DNA of 36,806 nucleotides from an uncultured cyanobacterium (GTDB taxonomy: Bacteria > Cyanobacteriota > Cyanobacteriia > Thermostichales > Thermostichaceae). Where the stretch lies: positions 1 to 36,806 of the forward strand of contig CALFBB010000062.1 in NCBI GenBank assembly GCA_937944885.1, in the 5' to 3' direction. Made by a program: the position numbers and the translations under genes. Shown here in pieces: positions 26,100 to 34,525 of this stretch (within the stretch, counting starts at the first letter, position 1; each line of letters begins with the position of its first letter). A model generated the notes under the pieces. The model searched no databases, had not been told where the DNA came from, and saw only the letters and a list, made by a program, of their open reading frames with translations.

Positions 26100-26448
26100 G
26101 CTTCCCAATCCTGTTGCCAGAGAGGGAGGCGGCGCTCTCGCCTACTGCTAGGAACTTTTGCCTTTGCAGCACCCCAGGTCATTTCTGCCTGTGGGTTTTG
26201 GGTTGAAAGTGTTCATGCCAACTTCTGGCCTGTTCCCTAGGTTTATAAATTTTATAAATCGGGTGATGCCAGGACTTGCAGGTTCAGTTGTACCTTGCCA
26301 AGGAGGTCTTAGATCTACCCAGACGCCGAGAGTTCTGGTCTGGTGGGCAATAGTGTCGTACTTGACTGCAACAACTATACCCCCTCCGTCGCTAACTAGC
26401 CAATAACCCTTCCCGTCCCTTCGTAGGATGCGCGGCGGCTTTGCTCAA
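26100..26448 (-). repeat. ~350-bp duplicated sequence, copy A (inverted relative to copy B)
   Basis: The reverse complement of this stretch matches 36236-36589 almost base for base, with roughly a dozen to fifteen substitutions and one 5-bp indel in an A/T-rich spot. Blocks shared include CTACGAAGGGACGGGAAGG, GTATAGTTGTTGCAGTCAAG, TGGGTAGATCTAAGACCTCC and GGCAACAGGATTGGGAAGC. The sequence ends 5 bp before the HyuA-type start and covers almost the whole gap to the next gene. It has no long ORF or clear terminal inverted repeat. Confidence 0.93.
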
Positions 26449-26485
26449 AGGATCTTGCTTAAGGATCCAGCTCATGGTCAGGCCC

Positions 26486-27862
26486 CTATTGTGGGCGGGG
26501 CTTGTGCACCTGTTTTTTTCCCACTTCTCTGCCCAAGTATTCTGCTTCTGTGGCTTCCGATTCCAAAAGCTGACGAAACTCCGGCTCATCCAAACGGTAA
26601 TCCCGTTGCTCAATCAAATCCCGCTCCGTAGAGTAAAGGGTATCTGATTCCTGCACCACCTCTTGACGGCTGAAGCGGCGGGCAAAATTGAGCTTACGCA
26701 ACAGAGCTTCTGTGGGATTCTTCAGCTGCTGCTGCCAGAGTTGGCGAACCCGGTTGCGGCGCTCCACCCCTCGGTTGCGTGCCTGTAGGGCAAACCAACG
26801 AATCGTGGGTATAGCCAGGAACAGGGTGCCGTAAAGAAACAGAAAGCCGATCAAGGGATAGATAAACGCCAAAAAAGCATTGCTCCCAGCCGCCGCCGCC
26901 ACTTCCCCGCGCGCTCCGTAAAGAATGGCCGCCAAGAAGAAATTGAGAACCCCTAACCCCCCTGCCAGCACCAACTGCTCCGGTGTAGCACGGCTAAAGA
27001 CCCAAGGCTTCTCCTGCAAGGCAGCCGGGATCCGCTGCGGCCGACGCTCCGCTGCCACTACCTGTAGCTCAGGGAAGCGGTAAACAATATCTCCCTCTTC
27101 ACTCACCTCCGGCTGACCATCAAACTTCATCAAAATCGGCAGCATGTAGTCTTCATATTCCAGAGCAGCCGATCCTGGCTCCACATCCAGATAAGGCAAC
27201 ACCTGCTCTGCCGCGATTACTCCTCCGTTGGCCTGAATCACCTGAGCAATCAGGGCGTAGCGTTCCTCCTCCAGATTGGCATTGGGATCCCCATCCCCAA
27301 ACAAAAAGCTGTAAACCGCCTCCAAGAAGTTCAGCTCCGATTTTTCCTGCTGTCTTGGATGCGGCCGTCTTGAGTGCTCACCCCGATATTCATATTCATA
27401 GTAAGGGTAGGGCTGCCAGAAGGGGTTGCCGATCCAAAGATTAGGAAAGTAGTAAAACCCTATCCCACCTCGCGAACGCCCGCGATTGTTGTCCTCACCG
27501 CGGCTGGCCGCCATCTGCAGAGCAATCAAGGCCAGGATGATCAAAACAATTGACACCACCAGCATGATGCCGAAGGAAATGCGCAACCCATAAAGGAACC
27601 CTCCCCAGAGTTTGCGTCGCAGAGCAGCCAGCCGATCCTGTTGTTCCTTGCGACTGAGAATGCTGCGAAACCCAGGTGGGAAAACGTAGGTAATCTCCCC
27701 CTGCTGGGAAACTTGTAAATGTCCTTCTGCCTTTTGGGCCAAGTTGAGCAGTTCTTGTTTGGCCTCATGTAGGGCCAAGCCCGTACGGGAGACAATATCT
27801 CCCAGCGTCACCCGTAGGCCCAGCTGTTCCACCGCATCCATTACCAATGTCTGTGCAGCCAC
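26486..27862 (-). CDS. Conserved two-module membrane protein
   Basis: A 458-residue membrane protein, conserved in cyanobacteria and, as I recall, related to an Arabidopsis plastid protein (At5g03900); function not established. A winged-helix-like module (about 8-62) ends in HLQVSQQGEITYVFPP. A helix (about 91-116) is followed by a Tyr/Arg-rich hydrophilic stretch, then a second module whose end, QPEVSEEGDIVYRFPE, mirrors the first. Two or three more helices and an Arg-rich C-terminus follow. A GTG at 27862 is preceded by GGAGGT with 5 nt spacing and is preferred over the TTG at 27949. The gene follows the TIR-TPR gene by about 210 bp. Confidence 0.75.
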   Translation of the reverse strand: MAAQTLVMDAVEQLGLRVTLGDIVSRTGLALHEAKQELLNLAQKAEGHLQVSQQGEITYVFPPGFRSILSRKEQQDRLAALRRKLWGGFLYGLRISFGIMLVVSIVLIILALIALQMAASRGEDNNRGRSRGGIGFYYFPNLWIGNPFWQPYPYYEYEYRGEHSRRPHPRQQEKSELNFLEAVYSFLFGDGDPNANLEEERYALIAQVIQANGGVIAAEQVLPYLDVEPGSAALEYEDYMLPILMKFDGQPEVSEEGDIVYRFPELQVVAAERRPQRIPAALQEKPWVFSRATPEQLVLAGGLGVLNFFLAAILYGARGEVAAAAGSNAFLAFIYPLIGFLFLYGTLFLAIPTIRWFALQARNRGVERRNRVRQLWQQQLKNPTEALLRKLNFARRFSRQEVVQESDTLYSTERDLIEQRDYRLDEPEFRQLLESEATEAEYLGREVGKKQVHKPRPQ

Positions 27863-28074
27863 TTTTGACCTCCACTTGTAGCCTGAACCTACAGCCCAAA
27901 CCCCCGAGGGATCCCGTTCCGCTATTCGACACAGGAGCTGCTGGGTCAAACCAGAACCCTCTATTCCCAGTATCCCTCTTCAACTCAAGAGCGGCGAGAG
28001 CAGGTCTCGGTTCCTCCTCAAGATTTGTGCCGGGACAGGGGAGCAAAGAGGGGAGCCAATTCAGTTCAGAAACC
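27863..28074. other. Spacer between TIR-TPR gene and membrane protein gene
   Basis: A 212-bp spacer with two same-strand genes on either side. The GGAGGT ribosome site (27863-27873 region, minus strand) of the membrane protein is its only recognisable feature. An upstream in-frame extension to 27949 is not supported by a ribosome site. Confidence 0.35.
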
Positions 28075-30183
28075 CTAAGAACCACCGTCCACCGGCTGCG
28101 GTTCCGGTTGGGGAGTAAGCTGCTCCAGCTTCGGCAAGGGCGTTTGCTCCAGAGAGCGCTGGTGGGCCAACTCCTGCAAGCCTGCTTTGGCCGGCTGAAA
28201 TTGCGGATCCAACTGCAGGCAACGCTGCAAACTGCTCTGCGCCGCTTCCCTCTGCCCTAGATGCAGTTGAATCAAGCCCAAAGTGTGCCAGAAACCAGGG
28301 CGATCCGGTTGCAATTGCGTAGCCTGCTGGGCATCTGCTAAAGCAGACTCCAGCTTCTCTAACTTCAGAGATTCCCAAGCGCGATTGTTCAGAGCCACTG
28401 CATCTTCGGGGGTGAGCTGTAAAACCCGTGAGTAAGCTTGGATGGCCTTTTCCGGATCCCCCCAATCACCATAGGTGAGCCCAAGGGCAAACCAGCCAAG
28501 GGGATCCTGGGCATTGAGACGAATCATCTCTTGGCAAGCGCTGTGGGCTTCTGGAAAGCGGCCCAGACGACGCAAACTGGTAATCTGGCCAAACCAACAG
28601 ACAAAACTGCCGGAACGTTGCTGCAGTAGCTGTTCAAAATGAGCCAGGCTGGCCTCGTACTGCCCTAACTCTTGTCGGGCTAGGGCTAGAGCATAACGGG
28701 CCGGAAAATGCCTAGGATCAATCTTGAGCGCTTCCTCGAAATGGATACAGGCTTCTTTTAGGTAGCCCAATTTCTGAAAGACCACGCCGCGGGCGTACCA
28801 ACTCTTCAAGTTGTCGGCATCGTAGCGCAGAGCTTTTTCCAGGGCATCACTGGCCAGTCGATACTGCCCCAAACGCAGCAACGCCACTCCCAAATTGTGC
28901 AAAGTGACCGGATCCCGTCGCCGCAGCCGCAGGGAGCGTTTGTAACACTCGATGGCCGAGCGCAGCCGGTTGCAGTGAAAGAAAGCATTACCCTGGTAGC
29001 GCCAAACCCGGGCACTTTTGGGGTTGAGCTTCAAGACACGGGCAAAACTGGCCGCTGCTGAACTGGGCCGCCGTAGCCGTCGCAGCACAATCCCACGGGC
29101 CAACCAGGTGCGAGGTTGTTTCGGGTTGTAGCGCAGAGCCTTGTTCAAGCTATTCAAAGCCAGCTTGGGTCGCTTCAACTGCAGCAGGCGAATGCCCCGG
29201 TTATGCCAGGCTAGAGCATCTTCCGGGTTGCTCTCCAGCACCTTGTCATAATTGACCACCGCCGACTTGTATTTTCCCAAACGCCCCAGGATCAAGGCCA
29301 GTCGGAGGCGGGTCTCCTCATCGTAAGGGTTGATGGTCAGGGATCCGTTGTAGCTGTCCACCGCCTCCCGGTAGCGGGCCAGCTGCACCAGCACATCACC
29401 GCGCCGGCTCCAGGCCAGAGCGAAGTTGGGATCCATATTCAAGGCGCGGTCGTAAGCAGCCAGAGCTTCCGTTAAGTTACCGCGGCGGCGCCAGTCCTCC
29501 CCCCGCTCAAATTGGATATCGGCGCTATTCCACTGAAACAGCCGCTGAATAAATTGCAAAATGGCAATCTGGCGGGCCCCTTCTTCAGGAGTAGCAGAGG
29601 GGGTTTCTCCGGTGGCAAGACGCATAATGGCCATCTGAATGGCCCGCAGAAAAGCTTGAAAGCCGCGTACTTCCTCGTCTTCCACAGGCTCAGAGCGGCG
29701 ATATTGCAACCGGAACCGTTGTAGATCCCCCGGCGGGGCAAAACGGGGATCCAAAAAATGCATCAGTTGCAGGGCGCGATACTCAAACAGCACCGCATCC
29801 TCATCTGAGCCGATAAAATCAAATAGCTCTGCTTGTTGGATAGGTCGGGGCAAATCCTCCACCGGCGTGTGGAGCAAAGCCAAAAGCCGCTGATTCTGCC
29901 GGGCAGGAGCATGGGGAAACCCGCTGTAAAGTTCATCTTTTGGCCAGGGATCTGCGAGAAATTCCGGGGAAACCACCAGGGCAATCCAGCGGCATTGCTC
30001 AATCGCTAGTTGCAGCTCCAGCTTGCGGTTGTCTCCCGGTTGCAGCATCCACTGGTCAAACCAGACCCTGAAGCCCTCCCGATCCAGCCGTTCCGCCAAC
30101 TGGCGTGCCCAACGAGCTTGAGCTCGGTGGTAGCGCAAAAAGAGATCAAACTTGTAATGCTCTTTGTAGTGTTCTGGAGACAT
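28075..30183 (-). CDS. TIR domain-TPR repeat protein
   Basis: A 702-residue protein with an N-terminal TIR domain (about 11-150): FDLFLRYHRAQARWARQLAERLDREGFRVWFDQ, then SPEFLADPWPKDELYSG. Trp80 and Glu84 have the W-x3-E spacing of the catalytic Glu in NAD-cleaving TIR domains such as SARM1, so NADase or cyclising activity is possible. A linker (150-219) is followed by 13 uninterrupted 34-residue TPRs (about 220-661) and a Pro/Gln-rich tail. TIR-TPR proteins occur in anti-phage and signalling contexts, but no defence effector neighbour is seen. Divergent from the polytopic membrane protein gene. A signalling or scaffold role is equally likely. Confidence 0.88.
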   Translation of the reverse strand: MSPEHYKEHYKFDLFLRYHRAQARWARQLAERLDREGFRVWFDQWMLQPGDNRKLELQLAIEQCRWIALVVSPEFLADPWPKDELYSGFPHAPARQNQRLLALLHTPVEDLPRPIQQAELFDFIGSDEDAVLFEYRALQLMHFLDPRFAPPGDLQRFRLQYRRSEPVEDEEVRGFQAFLRAIQMAIMRLATGETPSATPEEGARQIAILQFIQRLFQWNSADIQFERGEDWRRRGNLTEALAAYDRALNMDPNFALAWSRRGDVLVQLARYREAVDSYNGSLTINPYDEETRLRLALILGRLGKYKSAVVNYDKVLESNPEDALAWHNRGIRLLQLKRPKLALNSLNKALRYNPKQPRTWLARGIVLRRLRRPSSAAASFARVLKLNPKSARVWRYQGNAFFHCNRLRSAIECYKRSLRLRRRDPVTLHNLGVALLRLGQYRLASDALEKALRYDADNLKSWYARGVVFQKLGYLKEACIHFEEALKIDPRHFPARYALALARQELGQYEASLAHFEQLLQQRSGSFVCWFGQITSLRRLGRFPEAHSACQEMIRLNAQDPLGWFALGLTYGDWGDPEKAIQAYSRVLQLTPEDAVALNNRAWESLKLEKLESALADAQQATQLQPDRPGFWHTLGLIQLHLGQREAAQSSLQRCLQLDPQFQPAKAGLQELAHQRSLEQTPLPKLEQLTPQPEPQPVDGGS

Positions 30184-30320
30184 GAACGCCCGCTAGCTGC
30201 ATATCTCCAGCTTATCTTTGCTGCCGCCCGACTGGCTCGGCAGCAAGGAGCAAACCTTTTGTCGTGGCTGGCCAGATCCAGATCGGCGATAGTTGGGGAA
30301 GGATTGGGAGGGATAAACAA

Positions 30321-31856
30321 ATGTTGACCGGATTTTGGGTGCTTACTGCTGCCATTGGCCTAGCAGTCCTGGTGCTAGACGGGATCCGTTACCGCTGTTG
30401 GACAAGGGTTCACCCTTGGGACTTAGGGTTGGGTTTGGGCTTAGTGGCTCTGGTAGCGCTGGGATTGTGGCTGGGTCAGCTACCTGTGACTGCCTCTCTG
30501 GCCCTGTTGCTGGGGGGGCTGGTGGGGGTGGTATTGCTGGGCTTGAGCGGTTGTGGGCGGGCCGGCCAAGGGCTGGTGGTGCTGTTGCTGAGTTTGACTA
30601 CCGGCGCCAGTTTGCAGGGGTTTGGGGTAGAGATGGGGATAACCCTGTTGACCGGTGCAGGTTTGGGTTTGGGCCTGGTGGGGATCCCGCTCTTGGGCCG
30701 CTTTTGGCAAGGGGGCTCTGAGGGGATCCCCTTGCTGATGGCTTTTGGGCAAGCATGGCTGGGTCTTGCCGCCTTTGTCTGGGCAGCTCGGTTGATGGAG
30801 ATGGGATCTGAGCAGGACTTACCTTGGCAGCTGTTGTTGCCGGTTGGTTTAGCAGCCTTGAGCTTGGTGGCAGGCACCGTACCCCTGTTGACGGCTCCTG
30901 AGCAGGAGGCCACCGCCTCTTGGTTGCTGTCGGCTGTGGGCCATGGGGTGGGTTGGCTGGTGGCCACCACCTTGGCGCTGGTCTTGACTCGCAATGGCTT
31001 GTATCAGGATCCCTTTTGGGTGTTGTTATACGGAATAGGGGGGTTGCTCTCTTGGGGCCTGTTGGGATTAGAGTCTGGGCTCTCCTCTGACTCTGCCGGT
31101 TCTCTTCCTTCTTCAGCTAGGGCAGCAGCGGCATCGGCTCAACCGGAACGGGGCTTGTTGCTCTGGCGGGCCTGTTTGGGCCTCATGCTGGTGGGGGGAG
31201 GAGCCTTGCTGGCGCTGCGACTGGGGGGATCCTACGGGGCAGCTTTGCTGGGGCTGGGATGTTTGGCTTTTCCCAGCCGTTGGGGAGCCCTGGCCGCCCT
31301 CTTTTTGGCGGCCCGACCGCTGTTGCAAAATCTGCTGCACCAGTTCCATCTGCAAACTGCTGGGATCGATCTGACTCAGCCTTATGTCTATGCAGCGCTC
31401 TATTTGGGTATTGCAGGCATGCTGCTAGCGGCCCTGATCCATAGCTTGTACGGGCAGGATAACCCCCGCATCACGGGGATTAGCTTGACGCTGGCCAGCT
31501 TGGTTGTGCCGCCGGCGGTAGGGTATTTTATTCACGCCCAACCCCAGGCAGCCTTTCTCCTGGGAGCCTTGATGACAGCGTTGGTCCTGGCGGCTTTAGA
31601 GCCGGTTTTGGGGCAGCAAGCCTTCCAGGGAGGAGATAGGGGGTTGGCAACAAACTTTTGGGGGGCACAGGGCTTGTGCCTGGCGGTGGTGGCGATTCTA
31701 GCTGCTGACTTTAGCCGCGAGTGGACGGTAACAGGCTTCTATGCCACCCGCTGGGAGCGGGCTTTGGTCTTGGGGGGGATCGGCGGCCTTTTGCTGGTAT
31801 TCCTCTTGCTCTGGCAGGGTTGGAGCGCTTGGCAACAGATGCGGCTGCGGGCATGA
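30321..31856 (+). CDS. Polytopic membrane protein, unknown function
   Basis: A 511-residue very hydrophobic protein with perhaps 12-14 membrane helices and short loops, rich in Gly, Leu and Ala. I do not recognise a family; no transporter signature, quinone motif or catalytic motif is evident. The frame is open back to 30264, but GGGAGGG (about 30306-30312) lies 8 nt before the ATG at 30321, which begins MLTGFWVLTAAIGLAVLVLDG. Its stop overlaps the start of the thioesterase gene (ATGA at 31853-31856), so the two are translationally coupled and may act together. Confidence 0.72.
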   Translation: MLTGFWVLTAAIGLAVLVLDGIRYRCWTRVHPWDLGLGLGLVALVALGLWLGQLPVTASLALLLGGLVGVVLLGLSGCGRAGQGLVVLLLSLTTGASLQGFGVEMGITLLTGAGLGLGLVGIPLLGRFWQGGSEGIPLLMAFGQAWLGLAAFVWAARLMEMGSEQDLPWQLLLPVGLAALSLVAGTVPLLTAPEQEATASWLLSAVGHGVGWLVATTLALVLTRNGLYQDPFWVLLYGIGGLLSWGLLGLESGLSSDSAGSLPSSARAAAASAQPERGLLLWRACLGLMLVGGGALLALRLGGSYGAALLGLGCLAFPSRWGALAALFLAARPLLQNLLHQFHLQTAGIDLTQPYVYAALYLGIAGMLLAALIHSLYGQDNPRITGISLTLASLVVPPAVGYFIHAQPQAAFLLGALMTALVLAALEPVLGQQAFQGGDRGLATNFWGAQGLCLAVVAILAADFSREWTVTGFYATRWERALVLGGIGGLLLVFLLLWQGWSAWQQMRLRA

Positions 31857-32245
31857 AAGCCATTCCCCTCGGCACCACTGGTAGCTGGCAAGGGGTTCTC
31901 GGCCCCGAACAGACGGCAGAGGCTTTAGGCAACCCAGGGGTGAAGGTGATTGCATCCCCGGCTTTGTTGACCTTAATCGAGCGCTGTAGCCACGCCACCC
32001 TGCAACCCTTTTGTGAGGCTGAGGAAGCAGCAGTGGGCATCTACTTTCAACTGGAACACCAAGCTGCTGCTCTACCGGGGGATCCCCTACAGGTGGAAGT
32101 CAAGGTCACTCGCGTAGAGGGGAGACAGGTTGAATGGCAAGTGCAGATCCGGCAGCAGCAGCGGTTGGTGATGCAGGGATCCTACCGTTGCCGGGTGGTG
32201 AACTTGCCTCGCTTTTTGGCCCGCTATGGATTGGCCCCAGGCTAG
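31853..32245 (+). CDS. FlK-like hot-dog thioesterase
   Basis: A 130-residue hot-dog-fold protein resembling fluoroacetyl-CoA thioesterase-type (FlK) proteins that hydrolyse small acyl-CoA esters. Visible family features are PGVKVIASPALLTLIERCSH, with the Glu of the active site, and VGIYFQLEHQAAALPGDPLQVEVKVTRVEGRQVEWQVQI. The ATG lies in a 4-bp overlap with the preceding membrane protein gene. The stop region overlaps the convergent gvpF-like gene by 4 bp. The substrate is not known. Confidence 0.75.
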   Translation: MKAIPLGTTGSWQGVLGPEQTAEALGNPGVKVIASPALLTLIERCSHATLQPFCEAEEAAVGIYFQLEHQAAALPGDPLQVEVKVTRVEGRQVEWQVQIRQQQRLVMQGSYRCRVVNLPRFLARYGLAPG

Positions 32246-32970
32246 AGCTTGACAAAATTGTAGGGGGCGGTGAAGTTGTTGTAGCGAATGCGCAGCCGCC
32301 CCTGAAACGCCTGATCCAACTCCTCCACCTTTTGGGCAAAGCTGGGCTCATCCTCCCAATTGATCAAGAAAGAGCCGTTGTAGGCCATGTTCTCGGTGAG
32401 CAATTCGCCGTCCACTCGGTCACTGGCCAGCGGGCTGAGGGCTGTGGTGAAAGCTTGGGCAATCTGCTGCCGTCGCTGCTCCAGCAGCTGCTCCAAGGCT
32501 CGCCCGATTTGTACCACCGCATCCAAACCCAAGGGGGCTCCCGCCATTTCATCCCGTTTGGCTTTCAGGGCCGGATTTTCCGCCAACCCCAGTTGCAGCT
32601 CCTGTTCCGGATCCCAGAAGACTTTTACCCCCACCTCCCGTTTGCCCTGCAGGCGTTGTAGCAAAGCCAGCAGATCCGGCAAGCGGGGCTTCACCAAATC
32701 CCGTTCCACCTGTTCCCAGCTACTCACCACCAAGCCAAATTGCAAGGGCAGCAAAGCCGAGTGCCCCTCGCTCATCACTTTTTCCAGCACCGTTTCATGG
32801 GCTAGCAAATTGGCGCGGCTGGCCAAATATCGCTCCTGTTGCGCCGCAGAGTAGAGAAAGGCCAGGGATCCAAGAAGATGAACATGCACCGGTTGCTTAT
32901 CCAAGCCCACCACATGCAGGTGGCGGGGGCCGGGAGCAGCAACAATCCCGTACAGGTAAAGGGCACTCAT
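32242..32970 (-). CDS. GvpL/GvpF family gas vesicle-type protein
   Basis: A 242-residue protein of the GvpF/GvpL family, minor gas-vesicle or assembly proteins that bind GvpA. It begins SALYLYGIVAAPG and ends FQGRLRIRYNNFTAPYNFVKL, the usual N- and C-terminal hallmarks, with AHETVLEKVMSEGHSALLPLQFGLVV and WDPEQELQLGLAENPALKAKRDEM in between. No gvpA, gvpN, gvpK or other gas-vesicle gene lies in the window. It overlaps the convergent thioesterase by 4 bp. It may act outside gas vesicles, or the rest of the cluster may lie elsewhere. Confidence 0.85.
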   Translation of the reverse strand: MSALYLYGIVAAPGPRHLHVVGLDKQPVHVHLLGSLAFLYSAAQQERYLASRANLLAHETVLEKVMSEGHSALLPLQFGLVVSSWEQVERDLVKPRLPDLLALLQRLQGKREVGVKVFWDPEQELQLGLAENPALKAKRDEMAGAPLGLDAVVQIGRALEQLLEQRRQQIAQAFTTALSPLASDRVDGELLTENMAYNGSFLINWEDEPSFAQKVEELDQAFQGRLRIRYNNFTAPYNFVKL

Positions 32971-33099
32971 AGGTTACTCAGAAAAGACAGAGTAGGCGGG
33001 CTTAACGGAATCAAGTTCAAGGGGATCAATGCACACTAGAAAATCCACATTTTTAATTGTTGATCTTGATTGATATTGGTTGATCCTGACCGAATCCTG

Positions 33100-33131
33100 G
33101 AGTTGATGGATCTAAGAGTTGATGGATCTAA
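33100..33131. repeat. 16-bp perfect tandem duplication upstream of gvpF-like gene
   Basis: GAGTTGATGGATCTAA occurs twice in direct succession (33100-33115 and 33116-33131). Before it, TTGATCTTGATTGATATTGG and TTGATCCTGACC give further TTGAT-type repeats (about 33059-33090). The tract lies in the 199-bp gap upstream of the gvpF-like gene and just past the end of the nucleotidyltransferase gene. A protein-binding array is possible. Confidence 0.75.
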
Positions 33132-33169
33132 AATCGGCGGCATCTTCAGAACCCACTGCTGATAGAGGT

Positions 33170-34297
33170 TCAAGCAGAAACCTTATTGCCGTTGGAGCGG
33201 GCATCTCCGATCAGCCAGGTGAGGTTGGATTCCTCGGTATCAATGGCATTACCATCGGAGGAGATGCAGTAACGACCCATCACCATTTGATGGCGTAAGG
33301 TGATCCCTGCTGCGATCTGGGTGTAGTTAAAAATGAGGCTGCTATCCAGTGTACAGCCTTCATTCAAGACGCACCCGTAGCCAATTGCCGTTGGGCCGAT
33401 CAGCTTCACCCCATCGGCCAAATAGGTACTGGAGCCAATGTACACCGGTGGCTCAATGTGAATGCGATCCCAGTTGGCGCGGATGTTGATCCCGGTCCAG
33501 ACCCCTGGCTGAATCTCAATCCCCGGTACATGCACCCCTTTGATTTTGATTTCCCCGCGGAGCACCTTCTGCACTGCCAACCAGTAGTCAGGTGTACGCC
33601 CAATATCCACCCACTGGAAGTCGGCAGTAACTCCATAAAAGGGAGCACCTATTTTGACCAGGGCCGGGAAGAGATCCCCACCAATATCGTAGGGACAATT
33701 GCTGGGAATGTAGTCGAACACCTCTGGTTCGAAGACATAGATGCCGGTGTTGATGGTATGGCTCAGGGCTTCTTCTTGGTGGGGTTTTTCCTGAAACGCG
33801 AGGATGCGGCCCGTTTCATCTGTAAGCACAACTCCGTAGTTGGAAACTTCGCCGGGATCCACTTGTCGCAGTACCACCGTCGCCAGTGCCCCCTTGGCCT
33901 TGTGGAAGTTAACCACCTCTGTCAGGTTTAGGTCAATCAGGGCATCGCCGCAGAGCACCACAAAGGTGCTGTCAAAAAACCCAGAAAAATCTTGGATCTT
34001 GCGCATCCCGCCGGCGGAGCCAAGGGGTTGGGCCACAGGCCGGCCGTTCTCGAAATGGCCCTCGAAAGAGAAGCCAATGTGCACTCCCCACTGCTGCCCA
34101 TCGCGAAAATAGTCTTCGATTTGGTGAGCCAGGTGGCTGGTGTTGATCATGATCTGGTTAAACCCATGTTCCCGGAGCAACTCCACCAGAAACTCCATCA
34201 CGGGTTTGTGCAAAATTGGGATCATTGGCTTGGGCATCAGGTAGGTGATGGGCCGCACCCGTGTACCCTTGCCTGCTGCCAGGATCATGGCTTTCAT
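33170..34297 (-). CDS. Mannose-1-phosphate guanylyltransferase-like nucleotidyltransferase
   Basis: A 375-residue sugar-1-phosphate nucleotidyltransferase of the NTP_transferase family. The N-terminal Rossmann-like domain shows AAGKGTRVRPITYLMPKPMIPI (nucleotide-binding G-x-G-x-R and a PKPMIP block), LGSAGGMRKI, CGDALIDLNL and EKP in FQEKPHQEE. The C-terminal third is a left-handed beta-helix (INIRANWDRIHIEPPVYIGSSTYLADGVKLIGPTAIGYGCVLNEGC). It supplies GDP-mannose or a related NDP-sugar for cell-envelope polysaccharide. The exact base and sugar are not visible. The gene is single and upstream of the gvpF-like gene on the same strand. Confidence 0.87.
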   Translation of the reverse strand: MKAMILAAGKGTRVRPITYLMPKPMIPILHKPVMEFLVELLREHGFNQIMINTSHLAHQIEDYFRDGQQWGVHIGFSFEGHFENGRPVAQPLGSAGGMRKIQDFSGFFDSTFVVLCGDALIDLNLTEVVNFHKAKGALATVVLRQVDPGEVSNYGVVLTDETGRILAFQEKPHQEEALSHTINTGIYVFEPEVFDYIPSNCPYDIGGDLFPALVKIGAPFYGVTADFQWVDIGRTPDYWLAVQKVLRGEIKIKGVHVPGIEIQPGVWTGINIRANWDRIHIEPPVYIGSSTYLADGVKLIGPTAIGYGCVLNEGCTLDSSLIFNYTQIAAGITLRHQMVMGRYCISSDGNAIDTEESNLTWLIGDARSNGNKVSA

Positions 34298-34525
34298 GCC
34301 GCCGTCTACTCCTCGGGCTGACCGTGCTCTGACTTTACCATTCCAGGGTTAGGATCCCTCCCTGTGGTATGGAACAGGGGTGTGGAGAGCCTGAGCATTT
34401 AATTTACTTCCTTTTTGGTTTCGGTTGGTCTGCCGGTTCTGTCTCTACACAGAGATTAAGATTGACAGTGCAAGCACAAGGCCATTTGTGCACCTCCTCC
34501 TTTAGCAAGAGATCTCCTCGCCTCC
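34298..34525. other. hisG upstream region with hairpin and TTGACA
   Basis: A 228-bp divergent gap. TTGACA (34462-34467) could be a -35 element but no good -10 follows at 17 bp. GCACAA (34474-34479) and TTGTGC (34486-34491) form a 6-bp stem around a GGCCAT loop. The gap also holds an A/T-rich stretch around 34400. A T-box-like or histidine leader was not found. Confidence 0.4.

Noticed and set aside
26158-26406. 82-codon plus-strand ORF inside copy A of the repeat
   Set aside because: It is not preserved as a coherent frame in copy B and resembles no protein; the repeat is treated as non-coding.
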